Shown here one piece after another: positions 27,440-37,316 of a DNA stretch of 64,000 bases; the stretch's first letter is position 1, and every line of letters begins with the position of its first letter. Source of the DNA: Chloroflexota bacterium (GTDB taxonomy: Bacteria; Chloroflexota; UBA6077; FW602-bin22; CADDYW01); NCBI GenBank assembly GCA_902810745.1, contig CADDYW010000002.1:1-64000 (forward strand), given 5' to 3'. The notes beneath the pieces are model-generated. The model was not told the origin of the DNA. It ran no database searches and saw nothing but the letters and a program-made list of their open reading frames with translations. Made by a program: the position numbers and the translations under genes.

Positions 27440-29206
27440 TCACTCGTGGCTGGTCACCGCGAGGTGAATGATCGCCAGCTCGGCTGGACTGAGAGGGGTC
27501 GGCGCGCCAGTCATCGGCTCGGTCGCACTCTGCGTCTTGGGAAACGCAATCATCTCGCGGATGCTGTCCTGTCCCGCGAGGAGCATCGTCAGACGATCGA
27601 TTCCTACCGCGATGCCTCCGTGCGGTGGTGTCCCGAACTCGAAGGCCTCGAGCAGATGTCCGAACTTCTCGTTCGCTTCTGCATCGGTCATGCCGATCAC
27701 GCGGAACACGCGCTCCTGGAGCTCGCGTCGGTGGATCCGAATGCTGCCACCCCCGAGCTCATACCCATTGCAGACGACGTCGTACTGCTTGGCCCGAACG
27801 CGTCCTGGCTCCGACTCGAGGTAAGGGAGATCCTCGTCGATGAGCGAGGTGAACTGGTGGTGCTTGGCCTGCCAGGCGTTCCGCTCGGCGTTCCACTCGA
27901 AGGCAGGGACATGGGTGATCCAGGCGAACGCGAGGACGTTGGGATCCATCAGCCCGAGCCGCCGGCCGATCTCGAGGCGTACCTCGCCCAGAGCCGTGGC
28001 CACGACGTCGGGCGCGTCCGCGACGATGAGAACCAGGTCGCCCGGCCGTGCGCCGAGACGATCGCAGATCTCCTGAAGCCGCGTGTCGCTGAAGAAGCGG
28101 GTCAGCGGCGAGTGGAATCCGTGGGGCAACAATGCGAGGGGTACCATTCCCTTCGCTCCGGCACCGGTGGCAATGCGAGTCAGGTCCTCGATCTCTCGCC
28201 GGGAGTAGCTGGCGCAGCCAGGTGCGACGATCGCCTTGACCTGTCCACCGCTTTCGAGGACGGCGTTGAAAACGCGAAAGTCGGTTCCACCCGCCAGGTC
28301 GGTCATGTTCTGGATCTCGACTCCGAAGCGCAGATCCGGCTTGTCTGTACCGAAGCGATCCATCGCCTCCGCGTAGGTCAGCCGCGGGAAGGGGCGGAAG
28401 AGGAGCTTCTTCCCGCCGACGTTGTCGACCAGATCGGTCAGGCAGCCTTCGGTGATATTCAGGATATCCTCTTGATCGACGAATGACATCTCGAGATCGA
28501 GCTGGGTAAACTCGAGGCCGCGGTCGGCTCGTAGATCCTCATCACGAAAGCAGCGTGCGATCTGGAAGTACCGCTCGATACCAGCCACCATCAGGAGCTG
28601 CTTGTACTGCTGCGGAGACTGCGGAAGCGCGTAGAACGAGCCGGGATGGATTCGACTGGGGACGACGAATTCGCGTGCGCCCCCCGGCGTTTCCTTCGTC
28701 AGGATCGGGGTCTCGATCTCCAGGAAGTCTCGATCGCTAAACCACTCGCGGATGAAGCGCACCGCGCGGTGACGAAGCTCGAGATTTCGCAGCATGAAAT
28801 CGCGGCGAAGGTCGAGATAGCGGTACTTGAGGCGCAGGTACTCGTCAACCTCCGCTGGCTCGTTGATCGGGAAGGGGGGCGTCTTCGCTGGATTGAGCAC
28901 CTGGGCCGATTTCGCGACGAGCTCGATCTCGCCGGTTGCCAGGTTGGGGTTCACCATCCCCGGCGGCCGGACCTCGACGACGCCTTCGACGGCGATGACG
29001 TACTCCGGTCGGACCTCCTCGGCAACCGCCATTGCCTCGGACGACACGCTCGGATTGAAGACGATCTGCGTTACACCCCAGCGATCACGGAGGTCGATGA
29101 AGATCAAACCGCCGTGACTTCTCCGTCGGTTCACCCAGCCCATCAGGGTTACCGTTCTGCCCGCGTCTCGGGCTCGCAGCTCGCCACACGTCGTCGTCTT
29201 GTGCAC
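27440..29206 (-). CDS. aspS: Aspartyl-tRNA synthetase
   Basis: 588 residues, bacterial type. An OB-fold anticodon domain leads into the class II core with motif 2 ARCFRDEDLRADR, an inserted GAD domain, and motif 3 GGIAVGIDRLTMLLAG. It charges tRNA-Asp; whether it is discriminating or non-discriminating cannot be read here. GTG at 29206 (MHKTTTCGELR) has GGAG upstream; an open 18-codon extension is rejected. Confidence 0.93.
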   Translation of the reverse strand: MHKTTTCGELRARDAGRTVTLMGWVNRRRSHGGLIFIDLRDRWGVTQIVFNPSVSSEAMAVAEEVRPEYVIAVEGVVEVRPPGMVNPNLATGEIELVAKSAQVLNPAKTPPFPINEPAEVDEYLRLKYRYLDLRRDFMLRNLELRHRAVRFIREWFSDRDFLEIETPILTKETPGGAREFVVPSRIHPGSFYALPQSPQQYKQLLMVAGIERYFQIARCFRDEDLRADRGLEFTQLDLEMSFVDQEDILNITEGCLTDLVDNVGGKKLLFRPFPRLTYAEAMDRFGTDKPDLRFGVEIQNMTDLAGGTDFRVFNAVLESGGQVKAIVAPGCASYSRREIEDLTRIATGAGAKGMVPLALLPHGFHSPLTRFFSDTRLQEICDRLGARPGDLVLIVADAPDVVATALGEVRLEIGRRLGLMDPNVLAFAWITHVPAFEWNAERNAWQAKHHQFTSLIDEDLPYLESEPGRVRAKQYDVVCNGYELGGGSIRIHRRELQERVFRVIGMTDAEANEKFGHLLEAFEFGTPPHGGIAVGIDRLTMLLAGQDSIREMIAFPKTQSATEPMTGAPTPLSPAELAIIHLAVTSHE

Positions 29207-29251
29207 CCGTTGCTCTCCAGGTTGATCTATACATGCATGAAAGGCTGACGA

Positions 29252-29281
29252 ATTATACACGCCGGTGAGGATCTCTGTCAG
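29252..29281 (-). promoter_or_regulatory. Promoter of aspS
   Basis: On the minus strand CTGACA (29281-29276), an 18-nt spacer and TATAAT (29257-29252). Predicted leader about 40 nt. Confidence 0.65.
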
Positions 29282-29403
29282 ATCAGAGTGCCTGCCGGCT
29301 TGCAGGGCGTGACGGTCCTTCAGTGCCGCGTACGGTATAATGTTGAGACGACGGCGCTTCGGTGGAGACTCGATCGGCGCCGTCGATCTTATTGGGAACG
29401 ACC

Positions 29404-32247
29404 ATGCTCGAGACGTGCATATCGATCGACCTGGAGATGACCAGCGCCAAACCCGAAGCCCAGGAAGTCATCGAGATCGCTGCGATCAAGTTCCGTGGCG
29501 ATCGCATCCTGGAGAGCTGGTCGACGCTGGTGCGGCCGCAGAGTTCGGTTCCGTTCGGAGTTCAGGTCCTGACCGGGATCGATCCACGGGATCTCCAGCG
29601 CGCCCCGACCCTGGACGACGTCGCGGAACAGCTCAAGGCTTTCGTCGCCCACCACCCCCTGGTCGCGCATACGGTCTCGGCAGACGTTGGCTGCCTGCGT
29701 CGTCAGGGCGTGCAGCTCGATAATCCCCAGTATGACACGTTCGAGCTGGCGAGCATCCTGCTTCCTCAGATGCCCAGCTATAGCCTGGCCTCACTCGCCG
29801 AGGAGCTGAAGATCCCGTTCCCAAAGCAGCATCGGGCCACCCACGATGCGCTGGTGACCAAGCAGCTTTTTCTGAAGCTCGTGGATATCGCACGCTCGTT
29901 AGACCTGAGTCTGATTCAGGAGATCAACCGCCTGCTCGCGAATCACGCGTGGCCGCTCAAGAGCCTCTTTCGCGAGATCGAGATCGAGAAGAGCAAAACA
30001 GTATTCGAGACATCGATCCGAGCCAGCATGGCGGCGAAGGCGGGGATCGAGCCGACGGACCTCGAGCTCTTGGTCGCGCCGGCTAGCTCCGACGAGGCGG
30101 TACAGGCGGAACGCGAACCAGAGCCGATCGATCCCGAACCACTCGTCGAGATGCTGAAGCCGGGCGGGCTCTTTGCGCAGAAGCTGCCGGGCTACGAATA
30201 TCGAGAGCCCCAGATTCAGATGCTTCGGGCAGTCACCGCTGCGCTCAACGAAGGCAAGAGGCTGATCGTCGAAGGTGGGACTGGCACCGGGAAATCGCTG
30301 GCTTACCTCCTGCCCGCGATCCACTTCGCGGTCGCCAACCGGCAGCGCGTCGTCGTCTCTACCAACACGATCAATCTGCAGGATCAGCTCATCCAGAAGG
30401 ACCTGCCGGATCTGCAGCGCGTACTACCTTTCGCGTTTCGGGCGACGGTCCTGAAGGGTCGGACTAACTATATCTGCTTGCAGCGGCTCGCTGCCCTCCG
30501 TCGCCGGACTGATCTGAGCCGCGATGAAACGTTAGCTCTGATCAAGATCCTGGTGTGGCTGCCGACGACCGACACCGGCGACCTGAGCGAACTCAATCTC
30601 ACCGAGGCTGAACGCACGGTCTGGACGAAGCTGTATGCTCATCCGGACATCTGTACGTACGGAACCTGCCAATACGCTCGACGTGGCCTCTGTTTTCTCT
30701 ATCGGGCACGGGCGCGGGCAGAAGCCGCGCACATCGTGGTCGTCAATCACGCTCTGCTCCTGTCGGACGTCGTTTCTTCGAGCCGTGTGCTTCCAGACTA
30801 TCGGTACCTGATTGTGGACGAGGCACATCATCTCGAGGACGAAGCGACCGATCAGCTTGGCTTCGCCATCGACGCCAGGGATGCATTCGGCCTCCTGGAG
30901 GATCTAATGCCAAGCGCGAGTGGCGAGCGACGAGGGGGCTTGCTCGCCGAGCTTCCCCAGCATTTCCGGGGAAGCTCGTGTCCCGCGGCGATCCAGCGAC
31001 AGGTCGACGAAATCGCGCGCGACGCGATTGACCGCATTCCAGCCGTGCGGGAGGCGCTGGACGCGTTTTTCCAGGCGGTGACGAGCTTCATGGCGCAGCG
31101 TCCGACCGATAACCGTGGCTACGAGCAACGCGCTCGCCTGACCGCGTCGGCGCGCACCCAGCCGGCCTGGACCACCGTCGAGGTCGCGTGGGAGGCGGTA
31201 GAACTTCGGCTGATCGCGCTCCAGGAGGTTCTCTCGCGACTCTTCACGCGATTGGAAGGCCTGGATGCTTATGGCCTGCTCGAGTACGAGGACCTGATGA
31301 GCCAGCTCGCCAGTCTGATTGGACGGAACGAGCAGCTTCGCATGCACGGGAGTACGATCGTCAGTCATCCCACGGATGATTCGATCTACTGGGCGACGCT
31401 GAGTGCATCGGGCGATGTCTCGTTGCACAGTGCGCCGCTCAGCGTCGGTCCGCTTCTCCAGAGCATGCTCTATGCGGAGAAGGCCGCCGTCGTGCTCACC
31501 TCGGCGACCCTGACGACCGTCGGGAAGTTCGATTACATCAAGGAGCGACTGGGTCTCGAGGACGCGGATGAGCTTGCCGTTGGCTCTCCGTTCGATTACG
31601 CCAGGTCGACGCTGGTCGTCGTACCAACCGATATCCCGGAGCCCGAGCAGCCCCTCTATCAGAAGGTCCTGCATCAGACCCTCGAGCAGCTCTGCCTGGC
31701 AACCGAGGGGCGGGCGTTGATCCTCTTCACGTCCCACGCTCAGCTACGAGCTGCCTGGCAGGCCATTCGAGCGCCGCTGGAAAGGAAGGGCATTCTCGTG
31801 CTGGGGCACGGGGTCGATGGTACGCCGCGTCGGCAGCTCTTGAATACCTTCAAGACGAATCCTAAGACGGTTCTGCTGGGAGCATCGAGCTTCTGGGAGG
31901 GGGTCGACGTCGTCGGCGACGCTCTCAGCCTGCTGGTGATCACCCGGATTCCATTCAGTGTTCCGACGGATCCGGTGATCTCGGCGCGAAGCGAGCTTTT
32001 CGACGACTCGTTCTCCCAGTACTCGCTGCCGCAGGCCATCCTGCGTTTCCGTCAGGGCTTCGGGCGCTTGATTCGCAGTCAGTCGGATCGCGGCGTGGTG
32101 GTCATCCTCGACCGTCGTGTCCAGAGCAAGTCGTACGGTCCACAGGTGCTGAAGTCGCTGCCCCGCTGCACGATTCGGACGACGACACTAGCGGAAGTCC
32201 CAAGGCTGGCCGGACGGTGGCTGAGCCAGACCAGGCGCGGCTCGTAG
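29404..32247 (+). CDS. dinG: DnaQ-like exonuclease fused to DinG-family DNA helicase
   Basis: 947 residues from ATG 29404. The N-terminal ~180 residues are a DEDD exonuclease (SIDLEMT; later HRATHDALVTKQLF). The rest is an XPD/DinG-type SF2 helicase: Walker A GGTGTGKS, DEAH box VDEAHH, spaced cysteines CLQR, CTYGTC and CFLY for an iron-sulfur cluster, and C-terminal motif VI QGFGRLIRS. The fusion is common in Gram-positive bacteria. It probably resolves or degrades structured DNA in repair. A TATAAT at 29336-29341 may be its -10. Convergent with the sugar kinase. Confidence 0.9.
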   Translation: MLETCISIDLEMTSAKPEAQEVIEIAAIKFRGDRILESWSTLVRPQSSVPFGVQVLTGIDPRDLQRAPTLDDVAEQLKAFVAHHPLVAHTVSADVGCLRRQGVQLDNPQYDTFELASILLPQMPSYSLASLAEELKIPFPKQHRATHDALVTKQLFLKLVDIARSLDLSLIQEINRLLANHAWPLKSLFREIEIEKSKTVFETSIRASMAAKAGIEPTDLELLVAPASSDEAVQAEREPEPIDPEPLVEMLKPGGLFAQKLPGYEYREPQIQMLRAVTAALNEGKRLIVEGGTGTGKSLAYLLPAIHFAVANRQRVVVSTNTINLQDQLIQKDLPDLQRVLPFAFRATVLKGRTNYICLQRLAALRRRTDLSRDETLALIKILVWLPTTDTGDLSELNLTEAERTVWTKLYAHPDICTYGTCQYARRGLCFLYRARARAEAAHIVVVNHALLLSDVVSSSRVLPDYRYLIVDEAHHLEDEATDQLGFAIDARDAFGLLEDLMPSASGERRGGLLAELPQHFRGSSCPAAIQRQVDEIARDAIDRIPAVREALDAFFQAVTSFMAQRPTDNRGYEQRARLTASARTQPAWTTVEVAWEAVELRLIALQEVLSRLFTRLEGLDAYGLLEYEDLMSQLASLIGRNEQLRMHGSTIVSHPTDDSIYWATLSASGDVSLHSAPLSVGPLLQSMLYAEKAAVVLTSATLTTVGKFDYIKERLGLEDADELAVGSPFDYARSTLVVVPTDIPEPEQPLYQKVLHQTLEQLCLATEGRALILFTSHAQLRAAWQAIRAPLERKGILVLGHGVDGTPRRQLLNTFKTNPKTVLLGASSFWEGVDVVGDALSLLVITRIPFSVPTDPVISARSELFDDSFSQYSLPQAILRFRQGFGRLIRSQSDRGVVVILDRRVQSKSYGPQVLKSLPRCTIRTTTLAEVPRLAGRWLSQTRRGS

Positions 32248-32263
32248 GCGGCACGATCGACTC

Positions 32264-33790
32264 CTAGCCGAGCTCGTCCTGGAGGGCGGCGATCGCTTCG
32301 AACTGCTTCTGATTCGCCCAGTAGATGTCGAAGTAGAGGTGGTACAGCCGGTCGTACCGCGCGTGATTCAGCGAATCAGGAGCCGGGCCAGGGCGGGCGG
32401 TGACGAACCGAGCAATGTCGTCCAGACCAGCAACCGCGCCGACTGCGATCATTGCCAGCCCCGCCGCTCCCAGGGCCGAGGCCTCCTCGGCCGACGGCAC
32501 AACCATCTGTCGCCCGAGCACGTCGGTGAGCAGCTGCAACCAGAACGGCGAGCGCGCGAAGCCGCCAGTTGCGCGGAGCTCCCTCGCCGGGCCAGCCGCC
32601 TCGTCGAGGGCTTCGACGATGCTGCGCATTCGGTACGATACCCCTTCAAAGACCGATCGGGCGACGTGTGCTGGTCCGTGGTGGGCGGCGAGACCGAAGA
32701 GAACTCCACGCGCGTTCGCGTTCCAGTACGGGCAGCGCTCCCCGGTCAGAAAGGGTAGAAAGATGAGCCCGCCGGACCCGACGGGTGCCTGGCGTGCGAC
32801 GGTTTCAAGCGCGTCGAACTCGACCGATCCCGCATCGGGCAGCGGGCGTGGCATCAGATTGTGTCGTACCCAGTCGCAGGCAAGCCCGCCGTTGTTGATC
32901 GCCGCGCCCGCGACCCATCGTCCGAGCGCGAGGTAGTAGCACCACGTTCGCCCCTGCGCATCGAGGACTGGCTGGCTGGCGACGAGGCGTGTTGCCCCGC
33001 TCGTTCCGATCATCACGGTCATCTGCCCGGGGCCAATTGCGCCTGAGCCGACGCTCGACAGCACGCCGTCGCCAGCTCCCGCGACGACCGGTGTGCCCGC
33101 GGGTAATCCCAGGACAGATGCTGCCTCGCGGGTCAGGCCGCCGATCACTTCGGTCGGTTCGACGATCTCGGGCAATCGGTCCTCGGAGATGCCCAGCGTT
33201 TCGAGGATAGCACTGTCCCAGGTGCCCCGTCGCAGATCGAAAAGCCCAGAGGCGCTGGCGACGGAACGATCGACCACGCGCCGGCCAGTCAGGCGGAACA
33301 GGATCTCGTCTTTGATGGATCCAAAGATGGAGACACGCGCAAACTGCTGCGGCGCCTCCTCTCGCAGCCAGCGAATCTTGCCGGGCAGGTACATCGGGTG
33401 CAGGGGGCAACCGGTTCGTTGATAGAGAGCGCTCGCGTCGACGTCGCGACGCAGGCGCTCGACCTGGGAACGAGCGCGCGTATCAGCCCAGGTTATCGAG
33501 GGAGTAACTGGCTGGCCTCGACGATCGACCGCGAGAAGCGTGTGAAAGATCGTGCTGATGCCGATAGCTTCTATCGTATCGTTCGAGGGTACCTGACGAG
33601 CAATCGCGGAGACGGCTCGCGCGATCGCCTGCCAGACCAGCTCCGGGTTCTGCTCGGCGACGCCAGGATGCGGAGTCTCGAGAGGATAGCTCTCGTGTGC
33701 AGTCGCGAGTGCCTGGGCTTCGAGAGTAAAGAGCACGGCACGTGTGCCGCTGGTTCCGACGTCAAGGCCGATGACGAGGCGATTGCTCAC
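32264..33790 (-). CDS. FGGY carbohydrate kinase, gluconokinase type
   Basis: 508 residues. The N-terminal ATPase motif GLDVGTSGTRAVLF and the FGGY-type second half (FEGVSYRMRSIVEAL, RATGGFARSPFW) are clear, as are IKDEILFRLTGRRVVDRSVASASGLFD and GAGDGVLSSVGSG, which favour gluconate over xylulose. It would phosphorylate gluconate to 6-phosphogluconate. The start overlaps the preceding KDPG-aldolase stop by 4 nt. Together they suggest gluconate or Entner-Doudoroff metabolism; the dehydratase is not in the window. Confidence 0.82.
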   Translation of the reverse strand: MSNRLVIGLDVGTSGTRAVLFTLEAQALATAHESYPLETPHPGVAEQNPELVWQAIARAVSAIARQVPSNDTIEAIGISTIFHTLLAVDRRGQPVTPSITWADTRARSQVERLRRDVDASALYQRTGCPLHPMYLPGKIRWLREEAPQQFARVSIFGSIKDEILFRLTGRRVVDRSVASASGLFDLRRGTWDSAILETLGISEDRLPEIVEPTEVIGGLTREAASVLGLPAGTPVVAGAGDGVLSSVGSGAIGPGQMTVMIGTSGATRLVASQPVLDAQGRTWCYYLALGRWVAGAAINNGGLACDWVRHNLMPRPLPDAGSVEFDALETVARQAPVGSGGLIFLPFLTGERCPYWNANARGVLFGLAAHHGPAHVARSVFEGVSYRMRSIVEALDEAAGPARELRATGGFARSPFWLQLLTDVLGRQMVVPSAEEASALGAAGLAMIAVGAVAGLDDIARFVTARPGPAPDSLNHARYDRLYHLYFDIYWANQKQFEAIAALQDELG

Positions 33791-34440
33791 GGGACCATTC
33801 CTCGTGCCGTTCGAATGGCGGCGAGGAATGCCTGAGCGGTCCGAGTGATCTCGTCGAAGCGGCCGCTGGAGACGAGGCGAGGATCGACCAGGGCGCTACC
33901 GAGCCCGAGCGCGACGGCGCCCGCGCGGATGAAGTCACCCGCGTTGTCGAGGTTGACGCCACCCGTCGGGACGAGCGGGATCTCACTCAGAGGTGCGAGG
34001 ACGTCGCGCAGATAGCGCGGTCCGACCGGTCCTGCCGGGAAAACCTTGACCAGACTTGCACCTGACGTCCAGGCGCGGAGAATCTCGGTAGGGGTGAACG
34101 CACCCGGCACGACGGCTACGCCACGCTCGATGGAAAACTGGACGATGGCTTCGTCGAGGTGCGGGGAGACGATCAGCTGCGCACCGGCTGCCACTGCCTG
34201 ACTCGCCGCGTCCACGGACAGGACGGTCCCGGCGCCGATAACCAGACGCTCTGCAAAGTGGTGGGTTAGCGCGTGCAGCATGTCCAGTGCGCCGGTGGTG
34301 TTCATCGTCACCTCGACCACGTCGACGCCCGCCTCGTGGAGTGCTTCAGCCGTCTCGATGGCCCGGCGTGCCTCGGTGTGTCGCATGATGGCGATCAGAC
34401 CACTGGAGGTGATCCGGTGCGTCACTTCGTCGCGATTCAC
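33787..34440 (-). CDS. eda: KDPG/KHG aldolase
   Basis: 217 residues. TIM-barrel aldolase with active-site Glu in VVEVTMNTTGA and Schiff-base Lys in LVKVFPAGPVGP; GAGTVLS and PTGGVN motifs bind the phosphate. It splits 2-keto-3-deoxy-6-phosphogluconate to pyruvate and glyceraldehyde-3-phosphate. GTG at 34440 is favoured by AGGAGGGG nine bases upstream; an in-frame ATG six codons earlier overlaps that site. Confidence 0.87.
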   Translation of the reverse strand: MNRDEVTHRITSSGLIAIMRHTEARRAIETAEALHEAGVDVVEVTMNTTGALDMLHALTHHFAERLVIGAGTVLSVDAASQAVAAGAQLIVSPHLDEAIVQFSIERGVAVVPGAFTPTEILRAWTSGASLVKVFPAGPVGPRYLRDVLAPLSEIPLVPTGGVNLDNAGDFIRAGAVALGLGSALVDPRLVSSGRFDEITRTAQAFLAAIRTARGMVP

Positions 34441-34613
34441 GATCCTGCCCCTCCTCATCAGCGCTAGATTATGCCACCGCGTGCCTGGGCACGTCTAGCT
34501 CAGAGGCGGGTGATAGCTGTCCTGGCTCCCCGCCGACGGCGAATCGATTCCTTGACCAACCGGGCTAGCGCGTGGTAGCATCCGCTCACATTGCCTGGAG
34601 GCGAGCCAAGACG

Positions 34614-34910
34614 ATGGTCATCGGAGCTTTACTGGTACGGCTCCACCTACCGACCAGCCAGTCGCTGAAGGACAAGCGACAGGTCGTGAAATCGCTGAGC
34701 GCACGGCTAACGAATCAGTTTGGCGTGGCCGTCGCCGAGGTCGGAGAACAGGGGACGTGGCAGGTTGCCGAGCTTGGAATCGCCTGTGTCTCGAATCAGG
34801 CAGGTCACGTCGATCGCGTTCTCGACGCGGTAGTGAAGTACATCGAGGAGACGCGGCCGGACGTGGAGATCACCGATTCTGGTCGAGATCTGATCACCGT
34901 CTTTCAGTGA
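34614..34910 (+). CDS. DUF503 (YlxP-like) protein
   Basis: 98 residues matching DUF503: VIGALLVRLHLPTSQSLKDKRQVVKSL, then AVAEVGEQGTWQVAELGIACVS. The molecular role is unknown; homologues lie near rbfA/infB in Bacillus. ATG at 34614 follows GGAGG by 12 bases. It heads a run of plus-strand genes toward rplS. Confidence 0.85.
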   Translation: MVIGALLVRLHLPTSQSLKDKRQVVKSLSARLTNQFGVAVAEVGEQGTWQVAELGIACVSNQAGHVDRVLDAVVKYIEETRPDVEITDSGRDLITVFQ

Positions 34911-35035
34911 GAGATGAGCACACCCGGCGCATTTGGACCGAATGGATCGACCACCTGCCAGACATCGTGCCGTTGCACACGTGCTCTTCTGGATGACTAA
35001 ACCGTGGCGCTGCCCGCCAGGAAAGGACCGTCACC

Positions 35036-35809
35036 TTGGAAGTTCGAATCCTGGGTGCGCATCAGAGCGACGCCATCGACCAGCATTTCACGACGATCGT
35101 CGTCGATGCGACACTTGCGATCGACGCGGGGAGCATCTCCTCCGCGCTTACGCGCGAGGAGCAGCTTCGCGTCCGCGATATCCTTTTGACACACCAGCAC
35201 TGGGATCACGTCAAGGACCTGGCCGGCTTCGGCTTCAATCTGATGGGCGCGGGTGCGACGGCGGCTATCTATTGTACTGATCAGGTCCAGCAGGTGATCA
35301 GGACGACCCTGCTGAACTCCCAGTACTGGATCGATTTCTTCGCCGGGCCGAATCCGAATCACCCAGTTTTCGTCCCGAGGCGAGTCGAGCCCGGAATCGA
35401 GATCGCGGTCGGGGCGTATCGTGTGGTGCCAATTCCGGTCAACCACAGTGTGCCAACACTCGGCTATCAGCTCACCGACCCGTCCGGACACAAGCTGTAC
35501 TACACAGGCGACAACGGCCCAGGCTGCGGCGAGTTCTGGAGTGCAGCCCAGCCAGATGTGCTGATTACCGAGTGTACCTTTTCGAACGTCGAGGCCGACG
35601 TGGCTGCGCAGCACGGTCACCTGTGTCCAATCTTTCTGCAGGAGTCTCTCGAGGTGTACCGTGCGAGACAGGGCTACATCCCTCGCGTGATCCTGGTGCA
35701 CGTGAACCCGCTTCACGAAGAGCGGATTCAGCTGGAGGTGGACGAGGTGGCGCGACGGTTGCACGCAGCGATCGAGATTGGCCGTGAAAATATGCTCCTC
35801 ACGGTCTGA
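35036..35809 (+). CDS. Metallo-beta-lactamase fold hydrolase
   Basis: 257 residues from a TTG at 35036 with AGGAAAGG nine bases upstream. The HxHxDH motif is LTHQHWDH; further ligands are VNHS, the TGD of LYYTGDNGP, and a C-terminal HVNP. It resembles the phosphodiesterase/RNase Z-like branch. The substrate is unknown. The rplS promoter overlaps its end. Confidence 0.8.
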   Translation: MEVRILGAHQSDAIDQHFTTIVVDATLAIDAGSISSALTREEQLRVRDILLTHQHWDHVKDLAGFGFNLMGAGATAAIYCTDQVQQVIRTTLLNSQYWIDFFAGPNPNHPVFVPRRVEPGIEIAVGAYRVVPIPVNHSVPTLGYQLTDPSGHKLYYTGDNGPGCGEFWSAAQPDVLITECTFSNVEADVAAQHGHLCPIFLQESLEVYRARQGYIPRVILVHVNPLHEERIQLEVDEVARRLHAAIEIGRENMLLTV

Positions 35810-35839
35810 TTGCTGTCGTCGTTGCTCGCGTGCTATAAT
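35810..35839 (+). promoter_or_regulatory. Promoter of rplS
   Basis: TTGCTG (35810-35815), 18-nt spacer and a perfect TATAAT (35834-35839). The start is expected ~7 nt later, giving a leader of ~20 nt before the ATG at 35866. The -35 begins immediately after the hydrolase stop codon. Confidence 0.75.
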
Positions 35840-35865
35840 TGCGCGAGTTTGTGCAAGAGGAACCG

Positions 35866-36213
35866 ATGGACCTGGTCAAATCTGTCGAACAGGAGTATGT
35901 TCGTTCTGACCTACCTGCCTTTCGGCCGGGCGACACCGTTCGGGTCGCGGTGAAAGTCGTCGAAGGCGGACGCGAGAGAATTCAGCAGTTTGAAGGCGTG
36001 GTTCTGCGCAAGAAGGCAGGAACCACGAATGCGACGTTCACCGTGCGGCGTGTCTCCCACAATGTCGGTGTCGAGCGGACGTTCCTTCTGAACTCCCCTC
36101 GGATCGAGAAGCTCGAAGTGATCCGGCGAGGTCGGGTACGGCGGGCGAAGCTCTATTACCTTCGTAATCTGACTGGCAAGGCTGCTCGTATCAAGGAGAA
36201 GCGCCAGGCGTAG
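35866..36213 (+). CDS. rplS: 50S ribosomal protein L19
   Basis: 115 residues, normal L19 length. The family opening [22 protein letters not shown] and the body [32 protein letters not shown] are clear. It binds 23S rRNA at the subunit interface. ATG at 35866 has AGAGG five bases upstream. It is the first gene of rplS-rnhB-yraN; trmD, often adjacent, is not present. Confidence 0.95.
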   Translation: MDLVKSVEQEYVRSDLPAFRPGDTVRVAVKVVEGGRERIQQFEGVVLRKKAGTTNATFTVRRVSHNVGVERTFLLNSPRIEKLEVIRRGRVRRAKLYYLRNLTGKAARIKEKRQA

Positions 36214-36222
36214 GCACGGGGT

Positions 36223-36936
36223 GTGGCCAAACGCTCGTCGCGAGAAGCTGAACGCGATTCGGTTATCCAGCTGGCGGGCGTAGCGGCCGCGCCTCGCGGG
36301 CGCTCAACGCCCGTTCGGCCAAGCCTGGCGTTTGAACGTGCACTCTGGCGCCGTGGGTTCACAAGGGTCGTCGGCGTCGACGAGGCCGGCATGGGCAGCC
36401 TGTGTGGTCCGGTTATCGCCGCGGCCGTGTGTTTTGGTCGCGACTGTCGTATCATCCCTGGCGTGCGCGATTCGAAGATCCTTTCCGCGGCTCAGCGCGA
36501 GAGCCTTCTGGCGGAGATCCGGCGCGAGGCGCTGGCAATCGGTCTTGGAGCGGCGTCCGTGGATGAGATCGAGCGCCTGAACGTGCGGGTCGCATCCCAC
36601 CTGGCGATGCAGCGCGCGTTGAGGCGTATCGGCGAGTTCGATCACGCGCTGATCGACGGGCGGCCGATCCGGAACGTCGACCTCGGGCCCCACACTACGA
36701 TTGTCGACGGCGATGCCCTCTCGTATTTCGTCGCCTGTGCCTCCATCATCGCCAAGGTCACCCGTGACCATCTGATGAAGAAGCTCGCCGCGCGCCATCC
36801 GCACTACGGCTGGGATCACAACGCCGGTTACGGGACGGCAGAGCATCTCGCTGCGCTCGATCGCTACGGCCCGACGCCGTATCATCGGCGGGGATACGCG
36901 CCGGTCCAGCTGAGATTGGAGGCACGTGACGCGTGA
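36223..36936 (+). CDS. rnhB: Ribonuclease HII
   Basis: 237 residues. Catalytic motifs GVDEAGMGSLCGPV and later CASIIAKVTRD, NAGYGT and HRRGYAP identify RNase HII, which removes RNA from RNA-DNA hybrids and single ribonucleotides. A ~40-residue Arg-rich N-terminal extension precedes the core. GTG at 36223 lies 9 nt after rplS; its end overlaps the next gene by 4 nt. Confidence 0.93.
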   Translation: MAKRSSREAERDSVIQLAGVAAAPRGRSTPVRPSLAFERALWRRGFTRVVGVDEAGMGSLCGPVIAAAVCFGRDCRIIPGVRDSKILSAAQRESLLAEIRREALAIGLGAASVDEIERLNVRVASHLAMQRALRRIGEFDHALIDGRPIRNVDLGPHTTIVDGDALSYFVACASIIAKVTRDHLMKKLAARHPHYGWDHNAGYGTAEHLAALDRYGPTPYHRRGYAPVQLRLEARDA

Positions 36937-37316
36937 AGGACGATCGCGTGGATCCCAACCAGCGCGGAAGGGACGCCGAACATTTCGCCGCCGCGTATCT
37001 TCGTCGACAGGGCTATCGGATTCTCGAGACGAACGTGCGCTTCGCCGGCGGAGAGATCGACGTCGTCGCTGACGATCATGGGATTCTGGTCTTCGTCGAG
37101 GTTCGCGCGCGCAAGGCCGGTCGCTTCGGAGGCGCGGAGGAATCAATCAACGCCACGAAGCGGCGACGAATCCTTCAGGCAGCGGAGAGCTATCTGCAGC
37201 AGCACGAGGAGGCAGCGGCACGGCCGGCCCGCATCGACGTCGTCGCGGTTCAGCTAGACGGAAGTGGGCGACCGACCGCTGCCGCGGTGATCAAGAACGC
37301 GCTTGAGGAGACGTAG
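36933..37316 (+). CDS. yraN: UPF0102/YraN-type nuclease-like protein
   Basis: 127 residues. The restriction-endonuclease-like pattern GRDAEHFAAAYLRRQGYRI, GGEIDVVA and VFVEVRARK (D-E-K site) is intact. The GTG at 36933 overlaps the rnhB stop. The 3' end overlaps the convergent aldolase gene by 26 nt. Confidence 0.9.
   Translation: MKDDRVDPNQRGRDAEHFAAAYLRRQGYRILETNVRFAGGEIDVVADDHGILVFVEVRARKAGRFGGAEESINATKRRRILQAAESYLQQHEEAAARPARIDVVAVQLDGSGRPTAAAVIKNALEET

Noticed and set aside
35043-35060. GTTCGAATCC string resembling a tRNA T-arm
   Set aside because: It falls inside codons 3-6 of the MBL-fold hydrolase and no cloverleaf forms.
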